A DNA stretch of 64,000 nt from positions 115,645-179,644 of the forward strand of contig NZ_PVSS01000007.1 in assembly GCF_003025005.1 (NCBI RefSeq), read 5' to 3'. Every line of letters starts with the position of its first letter. Positions within the stretch are counted from its first letter, which is position 1. A program made the translations under genes and the position numbers. Source of the stretch: Brumimicrobium mesophilum (GTDB lineage Bacteria > Bacteroidota > Bacteroidia > Flavobacteriales_D > Crocinitomicaceae). Below are positions 1-10,318 of this stretch, piece by piece. The notes beneath the pieces were generated by a model. That model was not told the origin of the DNA. It was given only the letters and a program-made list of their open reading frames with translations, and ran no database searches.

Positions 1-1356
1 CATTATTTCATAAAAGTAAATACCTAATTCTAGTGATTTAAATTCTACTTTTTGTCCTGAATTTATTTCTTGACTGAAAACTTGCGCTCCAGAAGTGGAG
101 TATAAGGTAAATTGAGCTGGAGTTTTGCCATCAAATTCAATGGTTGCAAAATCACTCGCTGGATTAGGGTAAACTTTGAAATTTACACCTTTTTGTTCAG
201 CCGTCAATCCAACATTGTCTAAATCTCCAACATTACAAGTGAAAGTCAGAATGTCTGCAGAACCACCATCTCCAATTTGCGAAATGTAATTTGAACCAGC
301 AGCACAAATAACAGTTTTGTCAGAATTTCTCAATAGGAATGTATGATGTCCGAAAATCCCACCTTGTCCAGCACCACCTTCACTCACATAAACCATATCG
401 ACATCATCCGTGATTAATGTAAATGATGACTTGTTTACACCTGATCCATCACCCAATGTTCCAAATTGATTAAATCCTGTTCCGAATAATTCACTTGAAG
501 AATTAATTGCAAAATTTGAAGCTGCGCCACTTCGAATTGTTTCCCAATCACTGCTTGTTCCAACTTGTGTTGGTTCATCGGCTTGTGGAATTGTTCCCAA
601 TCCTAATTGTGAATTACCATTAAAACCCCATGACCATAAAGTTCCATCGGCTTTTATCCCAGATGAATATTCATAACCACAAGAAATGTCATTCCATAAT
701 GAAGTTCCTATTTGAGTTGGTTCTTTAATTTCAGTTGATGAAATTATTCCAAGTTGGCCATTTGCATTAAATCCCCATCCCCATAATGTTCCGTCAGTTT
801 TTAAGGCTAAGGTATGACCAGCTCCAGAATCAATAAATTCCCAGTTTGTAGCGGTTCCAATTTGAGTTGGTATAGCCAAATCAATATTCGAGTTGTCTCC
901 TATTTGACCATAAAGATTCCAGCCCCAAGCCCATAGAGTTCCATCGGTTTTTATGGCGTGATTGTGAGCATATCCAGCATTTATAGACGCCCAATCATTA
1001 TCCGTTCCAACCTGTGTAGGCGTGCTCAGTTGAGTGGTATTTCCATTTCCAAGTTGAAATAGAGAGTTTTCACCCCAAGCCCAAAGTGTGCCATCATTTT
1101 TGATTGCTAAACTGTGGAATGCACCACAAGAAATTGAACTCCAATTTGTATCTGTTCCAACTTGTGTAGGAATTGCTCTGGTAATAGCATCACCCAAGCC
1201 TAATTGTTCATTCATGTTTGAACCCCATGTCCATAAAGTACCATCAGATTGAATTCCCGCAGAAAACTCAGTTCCTGCACTGAGTTCAACCCATGTGTTT
1301 TGAGCAAATACATTCAATCCTAGAAAAGTAAAGGCAAGTAATATAAGTTTTTTCAT
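1..1356 (-). CDS. RCC1-repeat secreted protein with T9SS sorting domain (3' end outside window)
   Basis: The frame is open from ATG at 1356 to the window edge, so the C-terminus is cut off. The N-terminus is a signal peptide (MKKLILLAFTFLGLNVFA). About seven RCC1-like repeats follow, each with the pattern 'PTQVGT..W..I..G..H..AIK.DGTLW.WG.N..GQLG', predicting a beta-propeller. After a short linker comes a type A T9SS sorting domain (VYPNPASDFATIEF ... LELGIYFYEI), so the product is probably exported through the outer membrane and anchored or released. RCC1 folds in this group are common extracellular modules, and no enzymatic role is evident. Only a few residues seem to be missing, because the sorting domain is almost complete. 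Confidence 0.9.
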   Translation of the reverse strand, partial: MKKLILLAFTFLGLNVFAQNTWVELSAGTEFSAGIQSDGTLWTWGSNMNEQLGLGDAITRAIPTQVGTDTNWSSISCGAFHSLAIKNDGTLWAWGENSLFQLGNGNTTQLSTPTQVGTDNDWASINAGYAHNHAIKTDGTLWAWGWNLYGQIGDNSNIDLAIPTQIGTATNWEFIDSGAGHTLALKTDGTLWGWGFNANGQLGIISSTEIKEPTQIGTSLWNDISCGYEYSSGIKADGTLWSWGFNGNSQLGLGTIPQADEPTQVGTSSDWETIRSGAASNFAINSSSELFGTGFNQFGTLGDGSGVNKSSFTLITDDVDMVYVSEGGAGQGGIFGHHTFLLRNSDKTVICAAGSNYISQIGDGGSADILTFTCNVGDLDNVGLTAEQKGVNFKVYPNPASDFATIEFDGKTPAQFTLYSTSGAQVFSQEINSGQKVEFKSLELGIYFYEIM

Positions 1357-1417
1357 AATTCTTTGAGTTATTATTAATGAGTTAAATATATACAATTCCG
1401 TATATGATTACATTATC

Positions 1418-2101
1418 CTAATTATTTAATATAAAGTCAACAGCCAATTCTACATGCAGGCTTGTTGTATCAATGAGTTTGAAATCTGTTTCTTCTTGTT
1501 TTATCAAAATGGGTAATTCTGTACAGCCCATAATTATAGCATCGGCGCCCTTCGATGTTAAAATTTTCATTTGATCTAAAAAGTATGCCTTGGCTTCTTC
1601 AGAGAATATTCCTTGGGTTAATTCTTCAGCAATATAGTGGTGTATGATTCCTATGTTCTCTTCGTTTGGGAGTGTAATTTCTAAAGGATAATTTTCTTTG
1701 ATATAGTTTTCTAAAAATCCAATTTTGATTGTTGGTCTAGTTCCAAATAAACCTAAATTGTAAAAATTATTCTTTATAGCATAATCTCCAATGGCTTTTC
1801 CAATATGTAAAATAGGAACTTCAATTTTTGGTTGAACATACTCGTAAACCATGTGTGGAGTATTCGCACAAATTAAAATACCTTCTGCACCTATTGAGAT
1901 CAAATCTTTCGATATTCTTAAGTATTCGGTCTTAATTCTCTCTTGATCTTCGGAACGCATCAACTCAACATTCAAACTATATAAAAGTAACTCAGGGTTT
2001 TTGTCATGTCCAATTATGGCTCCAACTTTTTCGTTAATCATTCTATAATAATTAATCGTAGAATGATAAGATGTCCCTCCAATTAAACCCAGTTTTTTCA
2101 T
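1418..2101 (-). CDS. Aspartate/glutamate racemase family protein
   Basis: The 227-residue product begins with the family signature KLGLIGGTS and has the two catalytic cysteines of cofactor-independent amino-acid racemases: Cys78 in ILICANTPH and Cys193 in IIMGCTELP. The length fits the YgeA/RacD type (about 230 residues). The family interconverts L- and D-aspartate, or has broader substrates, by two-base chemistry in the cytoplasm. Substrate cannot be decided from sequence. It lies 61 bp downstream of the start of the RCC1 gene on the same strand, probably as its own unit. The start is the ATG directly before KKLGLIGG. Confidence 0.9.
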   Translation of the reverse strand: MKKLGLIGGTSYHSTINYYRMINEKVGAIIGHDKNPELLLYSLNVELMRSEDQERIKTEYLRISKDLISIGAEGILICANTPHMVYEYVQPKIEVPILHIGKAIGDYAIKNNFYNLGLFGTRPTIKIGFLENYIKENYPLEITLPNEENIGIIHHYIAEELTQGIFSEEAKAYFLDQMKILTSKGADAIIMGCTELPILIKQEETDFKLIDTTSLHVELAVDFILNN

Positions 2102-2389
2102 TTTCTTTCTATTTCTTTATCTTTAACGTTCAGCGATTTTTTAAGTTGCTACCGAGAGTGATTTGCATTAATCATTCACGCTTGATGAATAACCATAACT
2201 TCTCAATTATAATACTCCAAATTCCTCTTACTTCCTTGTCCCATAACCTCTTGCTTTATCTTCGGGGTTAAATTATGAAAGAATGGATAAAGCTGCTCGA
2301 AACCTTAATTTTGAAGCAGGTATATTTTTCTCGGATGGTAGTGAACTATGAACTGCGATTTAATTGTAGTTAATTTGTAAATTTGAAAT

Positions 2390-3052
2390 ATGACTGAAAA
2401 GGAACAACAGAAATTTTTAAAAGCAACTCCAATTCTTGAAGTGAATCATAAGAGTACATTTGAATTAATTTCAACAATTGATACTTCATTGACTACAAAG
2501 CAACAGGCCATTGCTTTGTATAATAAAGTTAGAGATGGATTTGTTTATAATCCTTATCATCTTGATTTACGTTCAGAAAAGTTGAAGTCAAGTGTAGTTT
2601 TGCAGAAAAGTAAAGCTTGGTGTGTTGAAAAATCAATTGTTTTAGCGACAGGGTTAAGAGCGTTAGGTATTCCTTCGAAATTAGGTTATGGAATTGTGGT
2701 TAATCACATTGGAGTAGAAAAATTGACAGCTGCTTTACGACGAGAAGAAATTGTTTTTCATGGATATGTTTCCGCTTTTTTGGAAGGGAAATGGGTTAAA
2801 TGTACACCTGCTTTCGATCCTTTAATTTGTAAACTTTCTGGAGTAGAAGCTTTGGCTTGGGATGGAGAAAATGATTCATTATTCCAGGCGTATCAAGGCA
2901 ATCAAAAATTCATGGAGTATAAACATTTCTATGGGGAATTTGATGATGTTCCTGTAGAGTTAATGAACGCTGAAATGCAAAAATATTATCCCCATTTATT
3001 CGAAGAAGAACATAATTCACGTTCATTTTCATTTTTCCACATAAATAGTTAA
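2390..3052 (+). CDS. Transglutaminase-like domain protein
   Basis: 220 residues. The transglutaminase-like catalytic triad is visible: Cys78 (KAWCVEKS), His124 (VFHGYVSAF) and Asp143 (CTPAFDP). There is no signal peptide, so it is probably cytoplasmic. Bacterial members of this fold are usually amidases or proteases rather than true cross-linkers; the substrate is unknown. The SRAP gene begins three bases after its stop codon, which indicates co-transcription. The start is the first ATG after an untranslated A/T-rich stretch. Confidence 0.85.
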   Translation: MTEKEQQKFLKATPILEVNHKSTFELISTIDTSLTTKQQAIALYNKVRDGFVYNPYHLDLRSEKLKSSVVLQKSKAWCVEKSIVLATGLRALGIPSKLGYGIVVNHIGVEKLTAALRREEIVFHGYVSAFLEGKWVKCTPAFDPLICKLSGVEALAWDGENDSLFQAYQGNQKFMEYKHFYGEFDDVPVELMNAEMQKYYPHLFEEEHNSRSFSFFHINS

Positions 3053-3054
3053 TC

Positions 3055-3684
3055 ATGTGTTACAACGTTCAACAAAAAGCTACAATTAAAGAATTAACTG
3101 AAAAGTTTAATGCACAATTTGAGATGCCAGCTTTGTACAATCCTAAAGATGTAATTAGCGGATTTGATTTCCCATTGTTGCCCGTTTTGAAAAGTGATTC
3201 TCCCGAGACATTTAATTTCTTGAAATGGGGATTAATTCCTCATTGGGCAAAAGACGAAGACATTCGTAAGCATACTTTGAACGCCAAGCTTGAAACAATA
3301 GGTGAAGTGGCTTCTTTTAAAGATGTAAATAATCAAAGATGTGTGTTACCTGTTTCTGGTTTTTACGAGTGGAAATGGCTTGATAGCAAGGGTAAACGAA
3401 AAGAAAAATACCTAATTGGTGTAGAAAATCAACCGGTTTTTGGGTTGGCAGGATTGCATAGTACATGGACAAACCCCAAATCTGGAGAAGTAGTTAATTC
3501 GTTTTCATTGTTAACAACCGAAGCGAATGAAATTATGGCTGAAATTCACAATATCAAAAAAAGAATGCCATTGATTATGGACCCAAATCAAGCTAGAGCA
3601 TGGCTAGCAAAGGGAGACATTAATTTAAACCATAGTTTAAATACACATTGCATTGAAAGTGATGGACAATTAGGTTTGTTTTAG
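3055..3684 (+). CDS. SRAP domain protein (SOS response-associated peptidase, YedK/HMCES family)
   Basis: 209 residues starting Met-Cys (MCYNV). In this family the Met is removed and Cys2 forms a thiazolidine crosslink to abasic sites in single-stranded DNA. Other family marks are the Asn of NAKLETI, the glutamate in FYEWK, the GLIPHWA motif, and the C-terminal IHNIKKRMPLI segment carrying the active-site His. The length is typical. Expected role: shielding abasic sites at replication forks. Its tight linkage to the upstream transglutaminase-like gene is worth noting. It should be cytoplasmic. Confidence 0.93.
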   Translation: MCYNVQQKATIKELTEKFNAQFEMPALYNPKDVISGFDFPLLPVLKSDSPETFNFLKWGLIPHWAKDEDIRKHTLNAKLETIGEVASFKDVNNQRCVLPVSGFYEWKWLDSKGKRKEKYLIGVENQPVFGLAGLHSTWTNPKSGEVVNSFSLLTTEANEIMAEIHNIKKRMPLIMDPNQARAWLAKGDINLNHSLNTHCIESDGQLGLF

Positions 3685-3816
3685 CTTTTTTGTGAAAAGG
3701 TGTTAAAGATTAGGTAGTATTCATTTTTCTTAAGTTGAGTATTTGGATTAGAAAATATTAATTTCTAAATTAAGGGAGGTGTAAAAAGACATTTGCTATT
3801 AATTAAGTCAGAAACT

Positions 3817-4248
3817 ATGTTACAACGATCAAATGCTATTCGAAATGGAGTTATTTTATTTATTATTCTTGGAGTTTACTTTGCTATTTTAGATGCTCTA
3901 GGCTTGGCGGATAATATTTTTTTAAGGTTAGGAAATTATATTTTTATTTTTCTTATCATCAATAATTCTTTAAAATCAGCAGTTAAAAATGGCGAAAGTT
4001 ATCTGAATAAACTCGCAATTGGAGTTGTTACCGTTTTCACAGCTATGACTTTGGGAACGATTTCTCTTTATATCTATTTTCAAATTTTCGAACCAGATTT
4101 GGATAGATATATTAGTTCTGTGGTTAAAGCAAATAGTTATGGAGGATTATGTGTTGCCTTGTACATTCAGAGCTTGGCCTCTTCATTTATTTTGGTATTT
4201 ATTATGTGCCAATTGTATAAAAATAAGAAGCCCAACGAGGTTCAATAG
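3817..4248 (+). CDS. Small polytopic membrane protein (possibly DUF4199-like)
   Basis: The 143-residue product from the ATG at 3817 has four hydrophobic segments (near residues 10-30, 36-52, 65-88 and 110-132) and a basic cytoplasmic tail (KNKKPNE). The size and four-helix layout resemble DUF4199, but I see no decisive motif, so the family is tentative. An in-frame TTG at 3793 lies 12 bases after a purine-rich GGGAGGT that could act as a ribosome binding site, so the protein may have eight more residues. It is convergent with the mrp operon. Function unknown. Confidence 0.7.
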   Translation: MLQRSNAIRNGVILFIILGVYFAILDALGLADNIFLRLGNYIFIFLIINNSLKSAVKNGESYLNKLAIGVVTVFTAMTLGTISLYIYFQIFEPDLDRYISSVVKANSYGGLCVALYIQSLASSFILVFIMCQLYKNKKPNEVQ

Positions 4249-4311
4249 TAGGATGTTAAAAAAGCATAGTTAGCTTCAAACCTTAGAGGAGTTCTAAGTG
4301 GAAACTAAATT

Positions 4312-4704
4312 TTAGTCTTCAGCCTCTGGTTGTTCTTCTTCTTCATCTTCAAGACCACTCATCAAATCATGAGTTTTTGTATTGTACATCCCTTTAAGAT
4401 CGTCAATTTTGGTTTTTTTCCACATAGGTACTCCTACAAAATATGCTGCTCGTCCAATAACATGCGCGCTTATTGGAGCTGTAAGTAGCAGGAAGACAAT
4501 GATGGCAATTACACGTGTTGTAATGGAAGTTTCCATATAATAAAGAGCCAAACCTATTAAAATTAGTCCAACACCAAGAGTCGCAGCTTTAGTTGTTACT
4601 GACATTCTAAGGTATAAATCGGGCATTCGTAATAATCCAATCGCCGCTAGAAGAATAAATAGTGTTCCAAGCGAGATGATGACCATAATTATAATATCAT
4701 TCAT
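4312..4704 (-). CDS. mrpG: Mrp antiporter subunit G
   Basis: About 130 residues from the ATG at 4704. Three membrane helices carry MrpG/PhaG marks (LLAAIGLLRMPDLYLRM; ATLGVGLILIG; LTAPISAHVIGRAAY), followed by an acidic C-terminal tail (EDEEEEQPEAED). It is the last gene of the complex and overlaps the mrpF stop by 8 bases. MrpG is a small membrane subunit required for assembly of the hetero-oligomeric Na+(Li+)/H+ antiporter in the inner membrane. A longer reading upstream would add twelve residues inside mrpF and is less likely. Confidence 0.93.
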   Translation of the reverse strand: MNDIIIMVIISLGTLFILLAAIGLLRMPDLYLRMSVTTKAATLGVGLILIGLALYYMETSITTRVIAIIVFLLLTAPISAHVIGRAAYFVGVPMWKKTKIDDLKGMYNTKTHDLMSGLEDEEEEQPEAED

Positions 4705-4972
4705 TTCTTTTTCTTTTTTCAAGGTAAAACGAAAATGCAACGGTACTTAAAAAAGCGATTAATGCAAATATCATAGCGATATCCAAAAATGAAGGACGAT
4801 GCGTAATAATACTGTAAACTGCAATTATCGAAATACCAATTGTGATCAATAAATCTAAGGCAACAACTCTATCTGGTAGAGTAGGACCAATTAAAAACCG
4901 AATGAAAACCATTAAAGAGGAGGTACTCAAAATCGGTAAAATTATATATGTTAAAAAATCATCTATATTCAT
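4697..4972 (-). CDS. mrpF: Mrp antiporter subunit F
   Basis: 91 residues with three hydrophobic helices and the MrpF/PhaF signature FLIGPTLPDRVVALDLL. The length is standard. The start overlaps the mrpE stop by 4 bases (ATGA), a translational-coupling junction. It is a small inner-membrane subunit of the Mrp Na+/H+ antiporter complex. Homologues resemble bile-acid-transporter-like proteins, but within this operon the assignment is secure. Confidence 0.94.
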   Translation of the reverse strand: MNIDDFLTYIILPILSTSSLMVFIRFLIGPTLPDRVVALDLLITIGISIIAVYSIITHRPSFLDIAMIFALIAFLSTVAFSFYLEKRKRNE

Positions 4973-5445
4973 CGTAATATATTCAAAATTCGTTTTTCGA
5001 AACCATTTTTAATTCCGTCGATAAATTCTTCTTTGTCATGAACATACATTGCATGAATGTATAAAACTTTTCTGTCATCTGATATGTCTAAACTTAGTGT
5101 CCCAGGAGTTAAAGTGATAACATTGGCCAATAATGTAATTTCTAAATCTGACTCCGCAGTTAATGGATATTTGATGATTCCAGGTTCCATGTAAAATTTT
5201 GGAGTCACCACATCGGCTGCAACTTGTATATTGGCTTTTACTAATTCATATAAAAAGTAGAATGTAAAACTAAATAAGCTTGGAACAATTGAAAAATATT
5301 TTCTCTTTCCGTGGTTAGAACTAATTAACCAAAGTACTAAGAAGCTCAATATAAATCCAAACGCAAAATTTGTTGCATTGACTGTTCCTGTAAGGAAAAC
5401 CCAAACAACAGACAGTAATATATTTAATAGAAATTGTATTTTCAT
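4969..5445 (-). CDS. mrpE: Mrp antiporter subunit E
   Basis: 158 residues. MrpE/MnhE pattern: N-terminal membrane helices (LLNILLSVVWVFLTGTV; FGFILSFLVLWLI), then a conserved soluble part with ITLTPGTLSLDIS and LYIHAMYV. The family length is about 160. It overlaps mrpD by 4 bases upstream and mrpF by 4 bases downstream. MrpE supports assembly or activity of the antiporter in the inner membrane. Confidence 0.95.
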   Translation of the reverse strand: MKIQFLLNILLSVVWVFLTGTVNATNFAFGFILSFLVLWLISSNHGKRKYFSIVPSLFSFTFYFLYELVKANIQVAADVVTPKFYMEPGIIKYPLTAESDLEITLLANVITLTPGTLSLDISDDRKVLYIHAMYVHDKEEFIDGIKNGFEKRILNILR

Positions 5446-6968
5446 AGCTCTGAAACTTCTTTAATTCCGTAAACAGCATTATAGTAGTGCTCTGTATTCA
5501 TTAATTCCTCACCAATTCTTTCGGCAACCATTTGAAAGTGTTCTGCGAAAAAACTATAATATAAAGTTACGCCAACAAGTAAAATAATTGGAGCAACATA
5601 TGCCGCTTTTTCGGCAAAACTGAAATCATTAAAATACTTAAAAGACAATTTCCGCTCTCTTTTAGGGTCGCTTGTTGAAAAGGATTTGTTCCATATTTTT
5701 GCAATAATCACCAAAGTAATCAAACTCGCAAAAATGAACATTACCAACATGGCTATTTCCCCAGCTGTATAACTTGCGCTAAACAATGAGATTTTTGGCC
5801 AAAAGCCTGAAAGTGGTGGAATCCCTACCAGTGCAAATAATGGAATAGCAAATAAGAATGAAAGCTTAGGGTAATCGTCCATCATTCCTCCCATATTATA
5901 TAATCTAGTTGATCCAAATATCCTAAACATTACTCCGCCAAGCATAAACAATGTGGCTTTGACAATTATGTCATGGAACATATACATAATAGCTCCTACA
6001 ATAGCAACTTCAGTGAATAAGCTTAATCCTCCAACCATAAATCCAATATGACAAATGATCAAATAAGAGAAAACTCTCATCATATCTTTTTGAACCAACG
6101 CTCCAATTCCTCCAAAGAACATTGTGAGTCCAGCGATAATCATTAATATAATTTGGTTGGTTTCTCCCAAGGGGAAAATGAGTGTGAAGACCCGCAACAT
6201 TGCATAAATTCCAACTTTGGTTAGCAATCCTGCGAATAATGCAGAAACTGCAGCTGGAGGAGTGTGATAGGAGGCAGGAAGCCAAAAATACAATGGGAAA
6301 ACTCCTGACTTCACTCCAAATCCAATAAAGAAAATCAAAGAAATTGTTTGCATCAATCCTTTGTTTTCAATTTCAGGAATAATGCGCGACAATTCTGCCA
6401 TGTTCAAAGATCCTGTAGCTCCATAAACCATCGCAATTCCTGTTAGGAAAATGATTGAAGAAATCATATTCAAAGTGAAGTATTTTACTGCACCTTCGAT
6501 TTGAATTTTTCTTCCTCCAATGGTTAATAAAACGAATGAAGAGATAATAATTACCTCAAACCAGACATAAAGATTGAATAAATCTCCTGTTAAGAATGCT
6601 CCAGATAATCCCATGATTAAGAAGTGGAAAATGGCATAATAACCAAATTTCACCCTTGATGAAACCATGTTTTCAGTGGAGTAGATGGATAAGGCGAAAG
6701 CCACAATGTTGGTTAGAAGAATCAGTGAAACAGCTAGGGTGTCAGCGACCATACTAATTCCGAACGGAGCTTCCCAATTTCCTAATTGAATACTTTGTAT
6801 TCCGTTTTCCCAAACTCTACTAAATAGAAGTCCTCCAATAACTATTCCTGCGGCACTTCCTACAATACTGATGTAACGCTGAATTTTTGGATTCATCCAA
6901 AAGAACAACAAAAGAATTGCAGTAATTAAATGAACAAGAATCGGATATATTGTTAAATGTTCGCTCAT
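5442..6968 (-). CDS. mrpD: Mrp antiporter subunit D
   Basis: 508 residues, about 14 membrane helices, of the complex I NuoL/M/N-like proton-channel family. The conserved membrane glutamate is at residue 138 (VWFEVI) and the conserved lysine at 220 ([16 protein letters not shown]); a second lysine is in [10 protein letters not shown]. These residues carry protons in Mrp and complex I. It sits between mrpC and mrpE with 4-base overlaps on both sides. The length is normal, and no key residue is missing. Confidence 0.96.
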   Translation of the reverse strand: MSEHLTIYPILVHLITAILLLFFWMNPKIQRYISIVGSAAGIVIGGLLFSRVWENGIQSIQLGNWEAPFGISMVADTLAVSLILLTNIVAFALSIYSTENMVSSRVKFGYYAIFHFLIMGLSGAFLTGDLFNLYVWFEVIIISSFVLLTIGGRKIQIEGAVKYFTLNMISSIIFLTGIAMVYGATGSLNMAELSRIIPEIENKGLMQTISLIFFIGFGVKSGVFPLYFWLPASYHTPPAAVSALFAGLLTKVGIYAMLRVFTLIFPLGETNQIILMIIAGLTMFFGGIGALVQKDMMRVFSYLIICHIGFMVGGLSLFTEVAIVGAIMYMFHDIIVKATLFMLGGVMFRIFGSTRLYNMGGMMDDYPKLSFLFAIPLFALVGIPPLSGFWPKISLFSASYTAGEIAMLVMFIFASLITLVIIAKIWNKSFSTSDPKRERKLSFKYFNDFSFAEKAAYVAPIILLVGVTLYYSFFAEHFQMVAERIGEELMNTEHYYNAVYGIKEVSEL

Positions 6969-7318
6969 GTTATATCGTCAGTTTTATTCATAGTATCAAT
7001 ATCGTCAGTTTTCAAGACTTTATAGGCTCTTTTAATTAATACAATAGCAAAAGATTGCAGTCCAAAACTGATTACAATTGCTGTTAAAATTAAGGCCTGT
7101 GGTACAGGATCGGCATATAAACCTTCCAATGCTTTTCCTTCTGATAAAATCAATGGTGGATTACCTTTTACAAGTCCTCCCATTAAAAATATTAAAAGAT
7201 TTACTCCATTTCCAAGGATTACAATTCCAATGATTAGTTTAACTAGACTGCGGCGAAGAATCAAATAGATCCCCGCGGCATAAAGTATTCCAGTCATTAT
7301 CGCTAATAGTATTTCCAT
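6965..7318 (-). CDS. mrpC: Mrp antiporter subunit C
   Basis: 117 residues from the ATG at 7318 ([12 protein letters not shown]). It is a NuoK-like subunit with three helices, the motif [14 protein letters not shown], and the acidic loop before [17 protein letters not shown], which is diagnostic for MrpC. An upstream in-frame start at 7363 would overlap mrpB and add a non-conserved extension. The chosen start leaves a 5-base gap after mrpB. Its stop overlaps the mrpD start (ATGA). Confidence 0.95.
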   Translation of the reverse strand: MEILLAIMTGILYAAGIYLILRRSLVKLIIGIVILGNGVNLLIFLMGGLVKGNPPLILSEGKALEGLYADPVPQALILTAIVISFGLQSFAIVLIKRAYKVLKTDDIDTMNKTDDIT

Positions 7319-7323
7319 AATAA

Positions 7324-7737
7324 TTAAACGCTTTCTGAGATGGTGAAGATAATAGTTAAACACACCCCTACTACTACCAAATAAACTCCTGTATCGAAGA
7401 AAAGAGCACTTCCTATTTTCCCTAGGATTGCAATGTCTTTGTCATACCAAAGACCGGTCATTAGTGGATCTCCAGTCATTAAAATAGGTGCTAAAGCACT
7501 TAAAACTGCTATTGATAATCCAACAGGAATTAAAAATCCAGGATGTATTCTTAGTACTTTTCTCGTTTCTTTTAATCCATTCGCGAAAGCATGAAGAATA
7601 AATGCAATTGCTGCAATTAATCCTCCAATAAATCCACCTCCAGGAAGGTAATGCCCACGCAGTAAAACGAATACTGAAAACAATATCAGTAAAGGCAAAA
7701 GGGTTATTGAAATGGTATGTAATATTAAACTCTTCAT
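7324..7737 (-). CDS. mrpB: Mrp antiporter subunit B
   Basis: 137 residues with four helices and MrpB marks ([35 protein letters not shown]). It is a separate MrpB subunit in addition to the MrpB-like segment at the end of MrpA. The gene begins one base after the mrpA stop. Like the other small subunits it is an inner-membrane part of the Na+/H+ antiporter. Confidence 0.95.
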   Translation of the reverse strand: MKSLILHTISITLLPLLILFSVFVLLRGHYLPGGGFIGGLIAAIAFILHAFANGLKETRKVLRIHPGFLIPVGLSIAVLSALAPILMTGDPLMTGLWYDKDIAILGKIGSALFFDTGVYLVVVGVCLTIIFTISESV

Positions 7738-7738
7738 T

Positions 7739-10048
7739 TTATTTTTCGTTTTTCTTTAAGTGTAACTTAAGTAAGGCAAATACTCCAATTGCTGAAATAG
7801 CTAGAACGACAATTTCAATCATGGTGTCAAATCCACGGAAATCAACCAAAATCACATTTACAACATTTTTTCCTTTTGCTAAAACATAAGCATTTTCGGC
7901 ATAATATTCACTGGTCTTTTTTAAAGGTGTTTCATTCATAATTTCAATAATCGTGAATGCCAAAAATGTTCCAAATGACATTGCTACAATGGCATCTCGA
8001 ACCCTATTGGTGCGATTAGAGAGTTTAAGGTATTTTGGTAATCGATAAAGTACCAACACAAATAAAATTACAGTTAAAGTATCAATGGAGAATTGTGTCA
8101 TTGCTAAATCGGGTGCACCGTAGAAAACAAAGATCAAACACATTGTGTAACCTAAAACTCCCATCCCGGCAATGGCTGTAAGTCTAGATTTTGTGAATAC
8201 AGTAAACAAAATTGAAACTAACATCATGGCCAGAATTACAATTTCATTCCAATTTAATGCCTTGATTTCTTTTACAGAAAGGAATATCCTAGGATTAATG
8301 AAAACGTGAATTCCAAATACTAAAGTCAATAACACTAGGATTACCATAACATATCGGCGTAAATAACCATTTTGGAATGTTCTTGTTAAAATATATGATA
8401 ACTTTTGAAATAAATCAGAAAACTTCAAGGCTAAACTTTTTGGAGAAATAGCTTCAAATTTCATCATTGAACCTTCCTTCTTATGACTTGGTTTCCAAAT
8501 GAAGTAAATGATAATTCCTGAGATAATTGTTATTGCACTTAATAAAAGAATTAAGTTGAAACCGTGCCAAATCGCCAAGTGTGGACTCTCTTCTCCCGTT
8601 AAAAGTGGTGTGATATTATGTGTAAACAAGGCTTCTACCATTGAAGGGAATAGTCCAAATAATAAACTAAGCACTGCTAATATCATCGGCATAAACCAAA
8701 GAAAGAAATGTGGTTTCTTAATTTCACCAAGGTCCTCGTTTTGTTTTCCAGCGAATGGTTTTACACCGACTAATAATCCAGCAAAAACCATTAAAATATT
8801 GGTTAAAACGGCCATTGTAGTTAATAGAACTGGATTTAGTCCACCATGTAATGTGGCTTCATAAATTAAATCTTTACCAATAAAACCAACTGTAGGAGGG
8901 AATCCACCACTGGATAAAGCAGCAATTAATCCTGCAATTGCTAAAGGCATTAATACTTTTCTGAGCCCACTTAATTTTGTAATGTCACGTGTTTTCGCTT
9001 GATGATCAATTGTTCCGGTAACCAAGAATAAACTGGCTTTATATAAAGCGTGAACAACAATAAAAACAATGGCTGCAGTGATAGAAGCAGATGTTCCAAT
9101 TCCTATCAAAAAAACCATAATTCCCAATGCTCCAATTGTGGAATAGGCCAAAATCCCTTTTAAATCTGTTTTAAATAACGTCTGGAATGCAGCGTAAAGC
9201 ATCGTGATTGCTCCAACGATTAATAAGGTTGTAAAGAAATAGGAGTTGTTTTGAAAGTGCGGAGTAAAACGCAATAACAAGTAAATACCCGCTTTTACCA
9301 TGGTTGCAGAGTGCAAATAAGTTGAAACTGGAGTTGGGGCTTTCATGGCTCCTGGTAACCAAAAATGGAAAGGAAATTGAGCTGATTTAGTAAATGCCGC
9401 TAAAAATATAAAGACCATTAAAATGACAGAATACTGATGATTTGCGAATACTTCAGGTGATTGAAGCATTTCTGCTATCGATAAAGTTCCTGTAATTTGT
9501 CCGGCTAAAACCGCAAAAGCCAATAATGCTAATCCTCCTAATCCAGTGATTGTTAATGCGATAATTGCCGATTTCCGAGAAGGAGCTTCTGTATTATTGA
9601 AACTAATTAAGAAGAAAGAACTGATACTTGTTAATTCCCAGAAAATAAAGAGTGTAATGATGTTGTTTGAAGTAACTAACCCCAACATCGCTCCCATAAA
9701 AATGGAAAGAAATACATAAAAACGCAGTAATTTTGGATGACCTTTTAGGTATTGCGTAGTGTACAGAAACACTATACTCCCAACTCCTGTGATTAATAAG
9801 GTAAAGAGTAGTGCAAGGTTGTCGAGTCGAAAATCTAGGTTGATGCCCAGAGAAGGAACCCAAGAAGTGAATGAATTATACACTTCACCATTCATTATGG
9901 ATTTCGCAAAACTAGAGAAATAGATAAATAATGAAATAGGCAAAAGTGCTGCGAACCATGTCATTCGTTGGAATGTCTTTTGCCCGATGCCAAAAAGCAA
10001 CAAAGAAAACACGAATGATGAGAGTATAACGATTAAAAATACGGTCAT
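7739..10048 (-). CDS. mrpA: Mrp antiporter subunit A
   Basis: 769 residues, the largest subunit and first gene of the operon. The NuoL-like core has glutamate 138 ([11 protein letters not shown]) and lysine 221 ([19 protein letters not shown]). The C-terminal part adds the DUF4040/MrpB-like membrane domain ([30 protein letters not shown]). MrpA and MrpD drive Na+ efflux coupled to proton entry. A complete seven-subunit set suggests Na+ and alkali homeostasis in a salty or alkaline habitat. It is divergent from the MutS-like gene across 270 bp. Confidence 0.96.
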   Translation of the reverse strand: MTVFLIVILSSFVFSLLLFGIGQKTFQRMTWFAALLPISLFIYFSSFAKSIMNGEVYNSFTSWVPSLGINLDFRLDNLALLFTLLITGVGSIVFLYTTQYLKGHPKLLRFYVFLSIFMGAMLGLVTSNNIITLFIFWELTSISSFFLISFNNTEAPSRKSAIIALTITGLGGLALLAFAVLAGQITGTLSIAEMLQSPEVFANHQYSVILMVFIFLAAFTKSAQFPFHFWLPGAMKAPTPVSTYLHSATMVKAGIYLLLRFTPHFQNNSYFFTTLLIVGAITMLYAAFQTLFKTDLKGILAYSTIGALGIMVFLIGIGTSASITAAIVFIVVHALYKASLFLVTGTIDHQAKTRDITKLSGLRKVLMPLAIAGLIAALSSGGFPPTVGFIGKDLIYEATLHGGLNPVLLTTMAVLTNILMVFAGLLVGVKPFAGKQNEDLGEIKKPHFFLWFMPMILAVLSLLFGLFPSMVEALFTHNITPLLTGEESPHLAIWHGFNLILLLSAITIISGIIIYFIWKPSHKKEGSMMKFEAISPKSLALKFSDLFQKLSYILTRTFQNGYLRRYVMVILVLLTLVFGIHVFINPRIFLSVKEIKALNWNEIVILAMMLVSILFTVFTKSRLTAIAGMGVLGYTMCLIFVFYGAPDLAMTQFSIDTLTVILFVLVLYRLPKYLKLSNRTNRVRDAIVAMSFGTFLAFTIIEIMNETPLKKTSEYYAENAYVLAKGKNVVNVILVDFRGFDTMIEIVVLAISAIGVFALLKLHLKKNEK

Positions 10049-10318
10049 AATTATTAAATATTCACTTAGTTTTTAAATCAAAATCCCTTCTTTGAGATAA
10101 TAATTCTTTACCAATTTTTCAGCTTTTTGGTTTAGCGGGTCAATATACGAATTTCCTTGATTTCATATATGACTTTAGGGAAATTTCGAATTATTTTTAA
10201 GTTAAATTGTGTAGTATACTTGGAGTAATGATTGAATAAATGAAGTTTGTGAATTGAGTTTTTATTTTAATTTTGATCAGAAGGTAATTTAAAATATATA
10301 GAAAATAAATATTGGACT

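Noticed and set aside
7319..7363. Longer N-terminus for MrpC starting inside mrpB
   Set aside because: The extra 15 residues are not MrpC-like; the ATG at 7318 gives the family start and a normal gene junction.
8508..8864. Open frames antisense to mrpA and similar shadows antisense to rpsA, mutS and the carboxyltransferase gene
   Set aside because: They lie entirely within well-supported genes on the other strand, show no family motifs and have compositions expected of reverse-frame readings.
4312..10048. The mrp genes as a respiratory complex I (nuo) fragment
   Set aside because: The subunit set, order A-G, small E/F/G genes and MrpA C-terminal domain are specific to Mrp antiporters; no quinone- or NADH-binding subunits are present.
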